Source: Straminergon stramineum (Eukaryota > Streptophyta > Bryopsida > Hypnales > Calliergonaceae). From it: a stretch of 64,000 nucleotides of DNA. Made by a program: the position numbers and the translations under genes. This document shows positions 45,811 through 57,091 of the stretch, piece by piece. Numbering within the stretch: position 1 is the stretch's first letter; every line of letters starts with the position of its first letter. Location: contig OY987265.1 of NCBI GenBank assembly GCA_963920665.1, positions 22,759,001-22,823,000 of the forward strand, read 5' to 3'. The notes below the pieces were generated by a model, which was not told where the DNA came from, did not search any database, and worked only from the letters and a program-made list of their open reading frames with translations.

Positions 45811-47638
45811 TCTGCAGAGGGATTGGGTATTGAAATCATCTGCTTCATGTCTTCCTCGGATTTTTAGAGTCGCTTTTGGGTCCATCTGGTAGCTGGAGCT
45901 CGGGTTGTGAATAGTTTTGTACAGATCAGGACAATGAGGCTTTGCATCTAGTCTTGATGCTCAAGCACCAACTGCAACTTGTGAATATAATCTGTTTGGA
46001 ATCGGGAATACTACTCTCGAAGTCTCCGCTTTCTATAGAGACCTGATTGATTGTGGATAGTTTGAAAATATTTTTTCTTTCGATTCGTCAACTCCAATGT
46101 TCTGGAAATTGCGGGTATGACGACTGAATGCTGATTGAATGCTGATTGCTGATGAGCAAGACATGCACCATTGTTCAAATTGAAAATTCAACAACTAACT
46201 TCTTTAATTAGGAAGCCAATTTAATAGCTAAACCTTATTATGTTCAAATATGGCACTGAACATGTAGAATACATGGTCGTTTAGCAACTTCTCATACATA
46301 GAGATGGTGTAGTAATAATCTAAACTGGAAGTGCCATGTGTCATTGGATTTGGCTCAACATGAATGCAAACTTTTGTACACCATTTCGTACACTTTGTAT
46401 ATCAAGTACACAAAAAACACCATGTTGCAATCCAAATTGTGCTTTTTAGACTTTTCATAGTTAACTTACCTTAGCTTCATACATCCACTCCTCATGAATC
46501 AAAATCCTATATTTATTGAATGGCACACATATTACTTTGCTTTGATTGAGAGGTATTTGAAGGATCAAAGCTCAAATTATGTACTAGTTAAAAGTTAGAA
46601 ATTTATTTAGAGAGCTAGTGCTAGTCCTATTGAGGATGCCTTCAAACCTTTTTGCCAAGATTGTTTTTAAAGTCAATCATAATAAGGTGATAGATGATAA
46701 CAAGGATATCACTAATCCACAATTTTTTTTTAAAAGAAAAAAGGTAGGTTTAAGGTTTAACCTTGAAACATTGCTAAGGAGATAAAATGTCCTTTGAATG
46801 ACATCACCTAAGTTTGTAGGATGGAAAAAAATATTTTTTCATCCAATTTTTTGGAAGTTGCTTGAGTATATTTTTAGTGAATAGTATTGCAAATTCCTTC
46901 ATAATGGTATTATGTTGAAATGACCCAATTTCAATTTAGAAAATCTAAAATGTCCAAACTAAATTTAATTAGGACATGGCATTCTACATAATAATAATAC
47001 TTTAAGAGATTGAATTCTATAAAATAAACCAATTATAACGTACTCTTTATTTCATATGAAGTCTAAGAAGAGCACAAAATTTGCCTTCAAAAAGCTTACA
47101 AAATCCTTTCTGGTCTCTTTGTCTTCCATGAATCATAAAATCTTTCCTAGACATGAATACTTTTCAAATTAAGACAAGGGACAATTACTATTTCCAAGCT
47201 ACAAAGAAGTACCTACACAGACAACTTTCAATCAATAATAACACATGAGAAGTAGGATGGATAATGTTTGGTTTACAAATCCCTATCCTAATTAATTCCA
47301 TTGCATATATATAATTTGTTTCTCCAACTAAAAGCTTATACTTTAATTTATTTATGCTTGAGACAAAACTTAAAGATATGAATGCATTACAAAATTGTAT
47401 GGGTTCACTTTCTCAAGACTGAATATTCTTTTTTAGCCTTTGAATGTTTATAAGCCTCAATTGCCTCAATCTTTTTTTGAAAGTTTCAATATTTTTGCTT
47501 ATATCTTTGAAAAAAATTTATATTATTTTACCTCAATTACATCATAGAGGAAGGATATCCATTTTAAAATTTATCATTTTTCCCCCCACCTATGAACAAA
47601 AACAAAGGACCACGACTCTAAATTTTGGAAAAATATAG
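45811..47638. other. 3' flank of AP2 gene; AT-rich, no gene
   Basis: The first 200 bp are the likely 3' UTR. No canonical AATAAA was identified with confidence. The rest is AT-rich without credible frames. A stretch near 47490-47550 (TTTTTGCTTATATCTTTGA, then ACCTCAATTACATCA) resembles 60470-60520, indicating a dispersed repeat. Confidence 0.4.
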
Positions 47639-48571
47639 TTAACCCCTAAAGTTCCTTGAATATGTTATCACCCAAAACCCTCAAAAACTGCCATTTCTAA
47701 TACAAGTACCAAATTTATGAAAAATATCATTTTTGAACAAATGTAACCATAGGATCTTGTATTAAGTTAGATTGAGAAGATGTACAAAAAAATTCAAAAA
47801 AATCCACCGTGTAGATTGCAAGCTCTTAGCATTTGAAGTGACAAAAATCCTTTTTGGGGCCCTATGAAAAAACGGGCAGCTACACTTCACAAGGTCACAT
47901 TTGTAAGAAAAAATTTCCAAAATGGTGGTGCTTCTTTAATTATGTCTTCAATGCAAGTTGGCTACATGTTTGAAAATTTTCAGATCATTCGGAATTGTGC
48001 AACATATAGGAAAAAAATAGTAAGTAGAAAGATGTAGAGAATGATTCAAAGTACTAAATTGTTAACAATTTATTAATGGAATTGAAAAATCTCAATCCCA
48101 ATGGTTGTAATGTTGTAATAAATTTTCTACATCTAATGTTTTTATTTTTTCCAAAACCTATTGAAAATTGAGTTAAATGAAGGACTTCAAAGTTTTTTTT
48201 TAGAGTAGAGAATCCATACTTGCCCGCAAACTAAAAGATCTCATAACTTTTGACTCATTGATCAAAATGGAATGATTCAAAGCTTCCAATATATATATAA
48301 ATCTAGAAAACCAATTTCAAATTTTTATTTTTGAAAAAGATGATTTTTCCAGATCTGCCCAGGCTGCCCAAGTTGAGAAACAAACTACATATTAGGCCAT
48401 AACTTTTGACTCATATTTCCAGATGCCACGAAATTTAGTGCAAATGAAAGATATTCCTCGGCCACATCTTCTAGTAAAGTTTAGGTTAAAAACATGAAAA
48501 TTCCTAGTTACACGCACCTACTTGAAAAAGTTATGTTGCCAAAAAACACACCTTGGTCCTTTAGGGGTTAA
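47639..48571. mobile_element. TTAA-flanked MITE-like element, 933 bp
   Basis: Left TTAACCCCTAAAGTTCC; right CTTGGTCCTTTAGGGGTTAA. The first 13 bases are perfectly inverted and TTAA stands at both edges. The right-terminal 200 bp are homologous to 40887-41070 (AAGTTATGTTGCCAAAAAACAC). It contains AGTCAAAAGTTATGAG-type sequence twice in reverse orientation (about 48243 and 48409). No coding frame. Confidence 0.6.
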
Positions 48572-48971
48572 TTCCCCTCAAAAATCCACACAATCCTAAA
48601 CCTATAACTTAAATACATTGGTGATCCAATGTCGCCGATAGCCCTTCAAACCTTCAACTACACTTGATAAATATTTAGTCAATATATATCCAATGTACTT
48701 CATAATTCCAAGCACAATTCACATCCTACAACTAAGTAAGCATACGAAAATCACATCAAGCCTTTAGTCCATGTCAAATACTTGTTCTACATTTTCTTCA
48801 AGTGTTAAAAAGAACAACAATTTCAAAACAATAAACAAGTAGATTTAATTTTACCCACCTTGTTGTAGGCACTAGCATAAAACATATATAACTACAAAAA
48901 ATGTGAATGAGCTATTTAAAATACAAGAGAAATGAGTGAAAAAATCCACAATAATCTTGAGAGGTTTGCAT

Positions 48972-50450
48972 CTACTACAAGATCCACTTCACCAAAAAGA
49001 TTTATGAGCATAAACAAAAGTAATTCACACAAATTCAGAGGATACACATTCTATATAGATGTAGATACAACATAAGGTGATGGATATCCATTCAATGTGG
49101 ACCCAATTTCGCCAAAAGTTGAATTCAAGGTATGGTATAATTTTGACACTAACCCATAAATATATAAGCCCAATTGGTTAAAAGACCTTAAGGTGTGAAT
49201 GTCAAAGTTTCTCTTTAGTTTTCAAATTTGATTTGCCACATGTGCTAGTTGAAAGCTTAATCTTCTCCTTCAAATTATAACTCTCACTCCTACTAATGTA
49301 CCATTGGAAGTTTAAATTGTCAAGTTTTATGTCCAAATTAACTTTACCAGAGAAAAAAAATGGCTTTAATATTGTTATGCATGTGAATATTAAGAGTTCA
49401 ATGTGTGAGGCACAAATATTCCAATCACATGCCTAATAAATTTTTTTGCTAAGTGCTTCACTAGGTATGAACCAAATTGAACATACTATACCACTACCAA
49501 GTGCACTTTTTTTGCTACAATGAAAATCTATTGTATATACAGTTCCTTGTTTTGTAACTACCACAAGTTCTACTCACTAAACTTTTTCATGTCCACAAAC
49601 AAATATAATTCATGCAAATTTGGGGGATACAAATTTGGAGTACACAATTCTATAACAAGGTGAATCCAATAGTCTAAGGTGATGAATATCCATTCAAGGA
49701 TGAGGTGGATAATTATGAATCCAATGTTGCCAAAGGTTGGATTCAAGGCGTTGTCTAATTCTAACACTAACTCGGACAATTATAAGTAGATGGATAAAGG
49801 CTTATTAGGTGTAAGTGTCAAAGTTCCTTTCTCCTTTTGTTTCTTGACATGCCATGTGTGCTAGTCCAAAGCCTAATATTTTCTTTCAAATTTCAACTCT
49901 CAATTCCACTAATGTATTGTTGAAAAGTTCAAATTGTCAAGTTTTTTGTCCAAATTAACCTCACTAGAGGAAAAAAATGGCTTCGATCTTTGTATGCATG
50001 TGAACATGAAGACGTCAATAAGTAATGCATAAATATTCCAATCACATGTCTAACAAAATCTTTTGCAAAGTACATTGTTAGATGTACTTTGCAAAAGATA
50101 CATCTACCAAATTGAACATATCATACCACCACTAGGTGCACTTCCGCTTGCTATATATGATTTGAATCTATACATACACTTCCTAGTTTGTCAACTACCA
50201 CAAGATCTACTTCACTAAAAAATTTCACGTTTATAAACAAATGTAATTCATACAAATTTAGCAAATACAATTGTGGCAAACACAAATTCTATGATGAGGT
50301 GGATCCAACAAAAATCAATGAATATCCATTTAAGGACAAGGAGGATGTGGATCCAATGATGTCAAAAGTGGAATTCAAGGTATGGTCCAATTCCAACATT
50401 GACTTGGACAATTATAATCGTAGTTGGATAAAGGTTCTTTAGGTAGAAAC
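48972..50450 (+). repeat. ~600-bp tandem repeat, two full units and a partial third
   Basis: Equivalent segments start near 48972, 49556 and 50192. Shared landmarks are TACCACAAG.TCTACTTCAC, AAACAAA.GTAATTCA.ACAAATT, GAATATCCATT.AAGG, GGAATTCAAGG and GTGTCAAAGTT. Between the first and second units the following 300 bp also repeat (GTGCTAGT..AAAGC, AATTGTCAAGTTTT.TGTCCAAATTAAC, ATTCCAATCACATG). Unit spacing is 584 and 636 bp. Divergence is substantial, so the duplications are old. Confidence 0.65.
50188..50442 (+). CDS. Unrecognised ORF in third tandem unit, 84 codons
   Basis: The third unit keeps an open frame (YKFSKYNCGKHKFYDEVDP...) that is broken in the first two units. It is polar and rich in Lys, Asp and Asn, and I recognise no family. 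A second frame right after it (50455-50673, 73 codons with one internal TAA) is coding-like too: RKLFEDPDYFMVKLYCILRK. Together they may be remnants of a repeated exon or of a transposon gene into whose flank the copia element inserted. No usual start context or splice structure was established. Confidence 0.25.
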   Translation: MSTTTRSTSLKNFTFINKCNSYKFSKYNCGKHKFYDEVDPTKINEYPFKDKEDVDPMMSKVEFKVWSNSNIDLDNYNRSWIKVL

Positions 50451-50746
50451 AATGATGAAGACATGGTTGAACTCAGCAAGAACTCTACAACATGTTATCT
50501 TGCAACGAAAGGCCCCAAGGGCATTGAATGCTTTCTAAATGAAAACAAGAGATGAAAATAAACCCAGAGGTTTGATCATTGAAAGGAAGTTGTTTGAAGA
50601 TCCGGATTATTTCATGGTGAAACTCTATTGTATCCTTAGGAAACTCATACCCCAAATGACTACATCTACATAATAAATTTTACATTTGTGATTATTCTCT
50701 TGCAACTTATTGTTGTTTGGTATTGTTATCATTATGAGTTGTGGTG

Positions 50747-50751
50747 GTAGT
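50747..50751 (+). repeat. Target-site duplication GTAGT, left of copia element
   Basis: Identical to 60295-60299, immediately outside the other LTR. Confidence 0.9.
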
Positions 50752-50997
50752 TGTTGAAGAACATGTACATAGTTGTGTAGATAGTGTACATTCAGCCCTA
50801 GGAGTAGTATTAGACTCTTAGTTAGACTTAGAGTCTATTGGGTGTTGCTTGTTGTCAAAGGCAGCCCAAGGTTGTTAGTTATCCCACATGGTTTGTGGAT
50901 AACTAGTGAAAGGCTTTTAGCTTATGTTCAGCCCACACATGGGCCTTGGTATCTTCTACCATCTAAGTAAAGCCTTTCTCCCATTTAAAACTCAATA
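50752..50997 (+). repeat. 5' LTR of copia element (246 bp)
   Basis: Starts TGTTGAAGAACATG and ends ACTCAATA. The last two bases are TA where CA is usual, apparently a C-to-T change shared by both LTRs. It differs from the 3' LTR at about seven positions (roughly 3%), mostly transitions, so the insertion is not recent. Confidence 0.92.
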
Positions 50998-52034
50998 GGT
51001 TATGGGTCCACACACTTGGATGTGTGCTTGAGGGAGAGAATCAAGTCATTTGGAGAAGATCATGGAGCTTCGAGGAGCATACTGAATTTGGGCTCTTGGT
51101 CACCTACAAACCATATGGTGTGAGTAAATTTTCCAAAAAAAACAAGAAAAAAGTCTTTGAAGTGCATCTTTTGTTTTGAGCTTTTGTTGGCTAGTTTGTG
51201 AGGTTTGGAGTCCATTTTTGAGTGTGAGATTGCTCATGAGTGTAATCAGACCTAGTTAGGGCTGGTTGCATGCTCCTTGTTTGAGTTTGTGCTTGCAAGT
51301 GTACATTGGCAGCCCATTGGGGCTGATTGTGCACTTGGGTACATTGGTGATTGTCATTGTGATAATTGCAATCTTGTGAGAGTCCTTGGTGAGGCTTGGG
51401 AGCATTTGTGGGTTGCATGAGGCGTTTCCATGCATTGAGGGCTGAGTGGTGCCCTTGTAAGTGAGTGAGATGAAATTGTGATCCCAAGAGGGTTGATTTG
51501 TGCCCTTGTAAGTGTGTGAGACCAAGTAGAGGACTTTGTGAAGCAAAAGGGCTGGTTTGTGCCCTTGTGAGTGTGTGAGACCTAATAGTGGACATTGTGA
51601 ACTCAAAAGGGCTGATTTGGGTCATTGAGAGGGAGTGACACCCAATTGGGGTTCTTGAGAGACTTGGTGAGCCAAGTAGGGCTGATAGAGCCCATTGTGA
51701 GTGGGAGCTTCAATCTAGGGCTGATTGGAAGTCTAGAGATCTTTGGAGTGTGGAGTATCCAATTTGTGAGGAGAATTGTGAGTTTCCTTGTGTTTTTGAA
51801 GTAGCACCAGCCCATGAGGAGCATGTGGTGGTTGTGAGCTTCATTAGGATCTGAATTCTTGTGGAGAGGAAGTGTTGTGCTTGTGAGGAGTGGTTTGGCG
51901 TTCTTAGGGTTGTAAGGTACTTGTGAGGGCTGATTGGTCCCATTTCAGCCCAATTCGCCCCAAAGGAGTGTTGGGAGGCTAAATTGAGCTTGGAGACCTT
52001 GTGGGTGCTGCCAACAAGTGGGAGGTGATTCAAC
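50998..52034 (+). other. Long untranslated leader of copia element with ~60-bp tandem repeats
   Basis: About 1.04 kb lies between the LTR and the first ATG. The sequence GGTTATGGGTCC right after the LTR is where a tRNA primer-binding site should be; I did not match it to a specific tRNA. From 51437 to about 51720 a diverged ~60-bp unit recurs (GGGCTGATTTGTGCCCTTG followed by AAGTGTGTGAGACC), with starts near 51437, 51488, 51546, 51606 and 51677. Confidence 0.6.
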
Positions 52035-54271
52035 ATGGCTTCAAGTGGAGGAAAGGGCGTGCGCATCATTGACAAGTTCAATGGGGAGAACTTTGGCATG
52101 TGGAAGTTCAAGATGGAGATGATTCTTGCAGAGAAGGATTTGTGGGAGGTGGTGGATGGGAGTGAGGAGCCTCCAAGTGAAGATGCTAATCCTAAGACCA
52201 AGAAGGCGTTTGAGAGGAAGGAGAAGAAGGCCTTTGCTCTCATTGCCATCAACCTTGTGGACCGGCAAATTGCACACATCCGCCATTGCAAAGGACCAGC
52301 CCAAACATGGACCACCCTTTGCAACATCCATGAGGCCAAGAGCCTCTCCAACATCCTCTTCCTTAGGCGCAAGTTCTTCACCATGAAGATGCAAGAGGAG
52401 GATGACATCTTGGATCATGTCAACAAGATCAAGGCTCTTGCGGATCAGCTCGCTTGCTTGGAGGCCCTCGTCACGGATGGAGATGTGGTGATGACCTTGT
52501 TGGAGAGCTTGCCACCGTCTTATGAGTACCTCATCACTGCCTTGGAGACAAGACCCACCAAGGAACTGACCATGGAGTTTGTCACCGCACGCTTGATGCA
52601 TGAGATGACCAAGCGCAAGGAGAATGAGGCCCAAGGGGAGGAATCAACCCTTGTGTCAAGACATGGCAAGGGAGGCAACACCAAGGCGTTCAAGGAGACA
52701 AGGACGTGCTTCAATTGCGGCAAATCAGGCCACATTGCCAAGCATTGCAAGGGCAGCCAACCCAAGGACAAGGGGAGTACACACCAAGCTTGCCAAGTGG
52801 AGGATGAGGAGGACTTTGCCTTTGCCACCTATGGAGGAGGGGAAAAGGCCAACATGTTCACTTGGATTGTGGATTCGGGGGCCACTCAACACATGACCAG
52901 CCATAGAGATGCCTTCCACACCTATCAGCCTATTGTGGGGAAGAGGATTCATTTGGGAGACAATGGCATGGTGGAGGCCCTTGGCATGGGGGAGATCCTT
53001 GTGGAGGTGCAAGTGGAGGGGAAGACCAAGAGGATTCAGATCCAAAAGGCCCTCCATGTCCCCAAGTTGCATGCCAATTTGATTTCGGTGAGCCAATTGT
53101 CTTTGGGTGGTTTGAAGGTGCATTTCAACATGGTGGGGTGTGTGGTGAGGTCTCCTAGTGGTGTTTTGATTGCATCAGCCCCCCGTGAGGGCAACTTGTA
53201 CCACCTCCATTTCACCAAGGTGAATGGCACTTCCATGGCTTGTGTGGCCCAAGGATCAGCTCATGAAGACCTTGTGGGGCTTTGGCATAGGAGGCTTGGC
53301 CACTTGAATGTGAAGAGCACGAAGAGCCTCCAACACATTGTAAAGGGGCTGAACCTCTCTGCTTGCAAGCATGATTGGAGTTCTATGGGGTGCAAGGGGT
53401 GCATTGAGGGGAAACAAGCAAGGCAGCCCTTCCCCAAGGATGGGGCTACAAGGGCCAGCAAGCCCTTGGAGCTTGTGCATTCAGATGTGTGTGGGCCAAT
53501 GAAGACGACATCCATAAGAGGAGCAAGGTATTTTGTGACTTTCATTGATGATTTCTCACGCAAGATTTGGGTGTACATGCTGAAGTGCAAGAGTGAGGTG
53601 TTTGGGCGTTTTGAGACTTGAAAGGCCCTTGTGGAGGCCCAATCTGATTGCAAGGTGAAGGTGCTACGGTCGGATAATGGAGGAGAGTATGTGTTCAAGG
53701 CCTTTGAGACCTTCTTGAAGGCTCATGGCATTGAGCACCACACTTCAGCACCTTACACACCTCAACAAAACGGCGTAGCGGAGCGTACCAATCAGACCAT
53801 TGTGGAGATGGCTAGGTCCATGATTCATGGCCAAGGGCTGAAGTATGAGTTTTGGAGGGAGGCCATGTCCAATGCGGTGTATACAAGGAACCGGTGCCCC
53901 ACACAAGCTTTGACAAGCAAGACACCCCAAGAAGCTTGGAGTGGAATCAGACCTCATGTGTCTCACATGCGCACCTTTGGGTGCATTGCCTATGCCTTGG
54001 TGCCAAGTGCCAAGAGGACCAAGTTGGATGCCAAAGGCACTAAGTGTCTTTTCCTTGGCTATTGTGAGGGAACCAAGGCTTATAGGCTGATGTGTGTGGA
54101 GACCAAGGCCATCATCAAGTGTCATGATGTGACCTTCTTGGAGGATGAAGGAGCTGATCCCAAGCTCTTGGAGATGAGCCCAAGTGGGAGTACTGGAGGA
54201 CCAGCCCAAATGGTGGGCACAACTCCAAGAGTGGACATAGAAGAGGAAGGAGATGAAGAGGAGGAAGATGA
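52035..54271 (+). pseudogene. Copia GAG-protease-integrase part of polyprotein, broken by a stop and an LTR insertion
   Basis: ATG 52035 opens a GAG of the UBN2 type (FNGENFGMWKFKMEMIL near the start). A zinc knuckle CFNCGKSGHIAKHC follows at about 52708, then a protease with DSGA near 52871, a pre-integrase segment (LWHRRLGHLN, about 53280), and an integrase core with HSDVCGP, RSDNGGEY and NGVAERTN carrying the D, D and E of the catalytic triad. These would package and copy the RNA and insert the cDNA. TGA at 53619-53621 stands where Trp is expected (FET*KALVE); the same frame then continues to the LTR inserted at 54272. After the insertion the frame resumes at 55374 with EDLVEPKKK. Confidence 0.92.
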
Positions 54272-55373
54272 TGTCACGACCCTCATCACAAGGCATGCCC
54301 GTGCCACCTTGGTGAGCAAGGGGGACATTGGGTGTGACTCCCGAAGCCTTGCAAGAGATGAGGTGAGGGGGACTAGGAGTCCCGAGCGATCAGAGCGTGT
54401 TAGCGCTCTGATCCGGATGAATTTGGGGGCGTGTGATACATGCTTGGAAAGGTCTTGAGAAGACGCTTCTAGCCGTCCAAAGAACGCGTGATTTGGACAT
54501 GCGAGTCAAAAGTTATGGGCGTTCAAAGTTGGGGGGTGTCCTTGTCGCGCCAGGAGAGTCCCGAATCTTTGGAGGGCAATAACTTTGCGAGTACTTGTCC
54601 GAATGGAGCAAGTGAGTAGTCCATCGGCATCTACGCGTCGCGTAAATGTCGAAAATGGGGTCGCATGTACGATTTGGATCCCGGACCGCAAAGTTATGCC
54701 GGGTGGAAGTTCGGGAGTCCCAAACCAGCGCGAATCGGGAGAAACGGGGTGGTCTTCCAAAACCAAAGTGGTTTTGGGAGTTCCCTTTGACATACAAGGG
54801 GGGGTCTGCCGAATCCCGCAGAGAGTACTATGAGGAGGGGTGGTCTCCCTCCTCACTCCCGGATGGTGCCATGGTGAGCCTAAGTGGCCCCGGGTGGTGA
54901 CGCTAGTGTTGGAGCCTGACTACCACTTGTGTGTTACCATGGAGTGCTTGTGCACTCCTTGATACCGGTTGGGTGGTGTCCCACTCCACATTAGGCCATG
55001 GTGTGAGTCCCGTTTGGTGAGTCCCGATTAATGAGTCCCGAAATGAGTTGGGTTGGGCCTAGTGGGGAGTTGGGTCCCATTCAAGGGTGGTGAGCACCAG
55101 TGGGAGTAGTGCCTCACCGAGTGCTTGGACATCAATGGAAGTTCCACCCCATGTCATCAAATGACATGCCCGGTGTCTTGTGGGAGTTAAGTATTGGAAG
55201 GAAAAGGATTGAGAGTCACGGAGGAATAGGGAACCTCGTGACTTGAGGTGGAACCTAACATTGTGGGTACGTGGCATGTGTAGTGTTAGGAGAGCGTGAA
55301 CCTTAGTGGCACTAAGGTGTTAAGTGTTTGGAAAGCGAGCTTAAGGTGGTAAGTGTCACTAAAGGGCGCGACA
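54272..55373 (+). mobile_element. Solo LTR, copy B (1102 bp) inside copia element
   Basis: TGTCACGACCC...GGGCGCGACA with exact target duplication GATGA (54267-54271 and 55374-55378). It splits the linker between copia integrase and reverse transcriptase. No coding domains. It has the same length as copy C and looks identical to it in the stretches compared; it is closely related to copy A but has only one of the 20-bp GC-rich units. Confidence 0.88.
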
Positions 55374-56891
55374 GATGAAGACTTGGTGGAGCCCAAGAAG
55401 AAGGTGGCCACACCCAAGGTGAAGAGACCAATAGCCCCTTCTCCAGCACTTCACCCAAGGTGCAAGAGCATGATCAACCCTTGGAAGAGCAAGAGGAGCC
55501 CCGTTATCCAACAAGGACCCGCAAGCCCCTTGGAGATTGGTGGCTGAATCACATTCTTCCTCCACAACATGAAGAACAAGCCAATGTGGCTTTCCTTGGA
55601 GATCCATCCAGACTTGGAGAGGTGTTGCGTTGTGAAGATGCAAGCAAGTAGGAGTTGGCCATGCAAGAGGAGTACAAGGCCCTCATTGCCAAGGGCACAT
55701 GGGAACTTGTTGCCCTTCCTCCTAAGAGGTCAAGTGTAGGTTGCAAGTGGGTTTTCTCCACCAAGAGGGATGCTTTGGGGCACATTGTGAGGTACAAGGC
55801 AAGGCTGGTTGCCAAGGGGTTCTCCCAAGCGGAAGGGATGGACTTCAATGAGACATTTGTCCCCGTTGCTAAATTTAGCACCATTCAGTGCATTGTGGCT
55901 CTAGGGGCAGCCATGGACTTGGAGATGCACCAAATGGACGTCAAGACGGCTTTTCTCAACCCCAAGCTAGAGGAGGTCATCTACATGGATTAGCCCCAAG
56001 GTTTTGTGCAAGAAGGCCAAGAGCATCTCAAATGTAAGTTGAAGAAGGCCCTCCCCGGGCTAAAGCAATCCGGGAGGACATGGTATAGGGATATTGATGG
56101 CATGTTTGCAAGGAAGGGCTTCCAAAGAGGAAATACTGATCACTCTTTGTACATCATGCAAAGTAGTGAGCATTTGATGATTGTGATTCTATATGTGGAT
56201 GATCTGATCCTCATTGCAAGTGACATGACCAAGATGCTTGAAGTGAAGGCCATGCCTCAGAAGGAGTATGAGATGACGGATCTTGGAGAATTGAGCTATT
56301 GTCTTGGGGTGGAGTTCAAGAGGGATAGGGCTACCCGCACCATCACCATGAGCCAACACAAGTACCTTGAAGAGATTTTGAAGAGGTTCAACATGGAGGA
56401 GTGCAAAGCCATAGGTACACCCCTTGACACTCATGAGAAGTTGCCCAAGCTCACGGATGCTGATTTTGAGGAGGTGAAGGCTGAAATGCAAGGTGTGCTT
56501 TACAAGGCAGCCGTGGGTTGTTTGATGTATGCCATGGTGGCTACAAGGCTTGATTTGGCCTTCCCGGTGAGTGTTGTGAGTCAACACATGTCCAAGTATG
56601 GCCCTAAGCATTGGGCAGCGGTCAAGAGGGTGATGAGGTACCTTCAAGGCACACTTGGCTTGGAGTTGCAACTAGGAGGTGCTGAAGTAAGTTTGCATGG
56701 GTATTGTGATGTGGATTGGGCGGGTGATGAGGGGGATAGAAGATCCACCACCGGCTATGTGTTCAAGCTTGGAGTGGGTGCCATTTCATGGATTCCAAGA
56801 GGCAGCCCACCACAGCTCTTTCTACAATGGAGGCGGAGTACATGGCCATGAGCCATTGCACTAAGGAGGCCATTTGGCTAAGGCAGCTCTT
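55374..56891 (+). pseudogene. Copia reverse transcriptase and start of RNase H, truncated at the gap
   Basis: The frame carries RVT_2 features: WELVALPPKRSSVGCKWVFSTK-type start near 55700, VARLVAKGFSQ-type motif, DVKTAFLN, and the catalytic YVDDL near 56197. RNase H begins with YCDVDWAGD at about 56703. Lesions: a frameshift between 55378 and 55460, TAG at 55649-55651 (SK*ELAMQ, Trp expected), TAG at 55991-55993 (YMD*PQGF, Gln expected), and a 1-bp loss near 56791 (GGATTCC here, GGAATTCC in the other copy) that breaks RNase H. The last base is next to the N gap. Confidence 0.9.
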
Positions 56892-57091
56892 NNNNNNNNN
56901 NNNNNNNNNNNNNNNNNNNNNNNNNNNNNNNNNNNNNNNNNNNNNNNNNNNNNNNNNNNNNNNNNNNNNNNNNNNNNNNNNNNNNNNNNNNNNNNNNNNN
57001 NNNNNNNNNNNNNNNNNNNNNNNNNNNNNNNNNNNNNNNNNNNNNNNNNNNNNNNNNNNNNNNNNNNNNNNNNNNNNNNNNNNNNNNNNNN
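56892..57091. other. Assembly gap (200 N)
   Basis: Exactly 200 undetermined bases, a round number that suggests a placeholder rather than a measured gap. The sequence from 57092 repeats that from 55328 with an offset of 1764 bp. Confidence 0.98.

Noticed and set aside
48972..50450. Tandem units considered as a CRISPR-like or satellite array
   Set aside because: Units are about 600 bp, few and diverged, with no short repeat-spacer pattern; the setting is a plant nuclear genome.
51710..52634. Long minus-strand frames (232 and 197 codons) over the copia GAG
   Set aside because: They are antisense shadows of the plus-strand GAG, which has clear domains.
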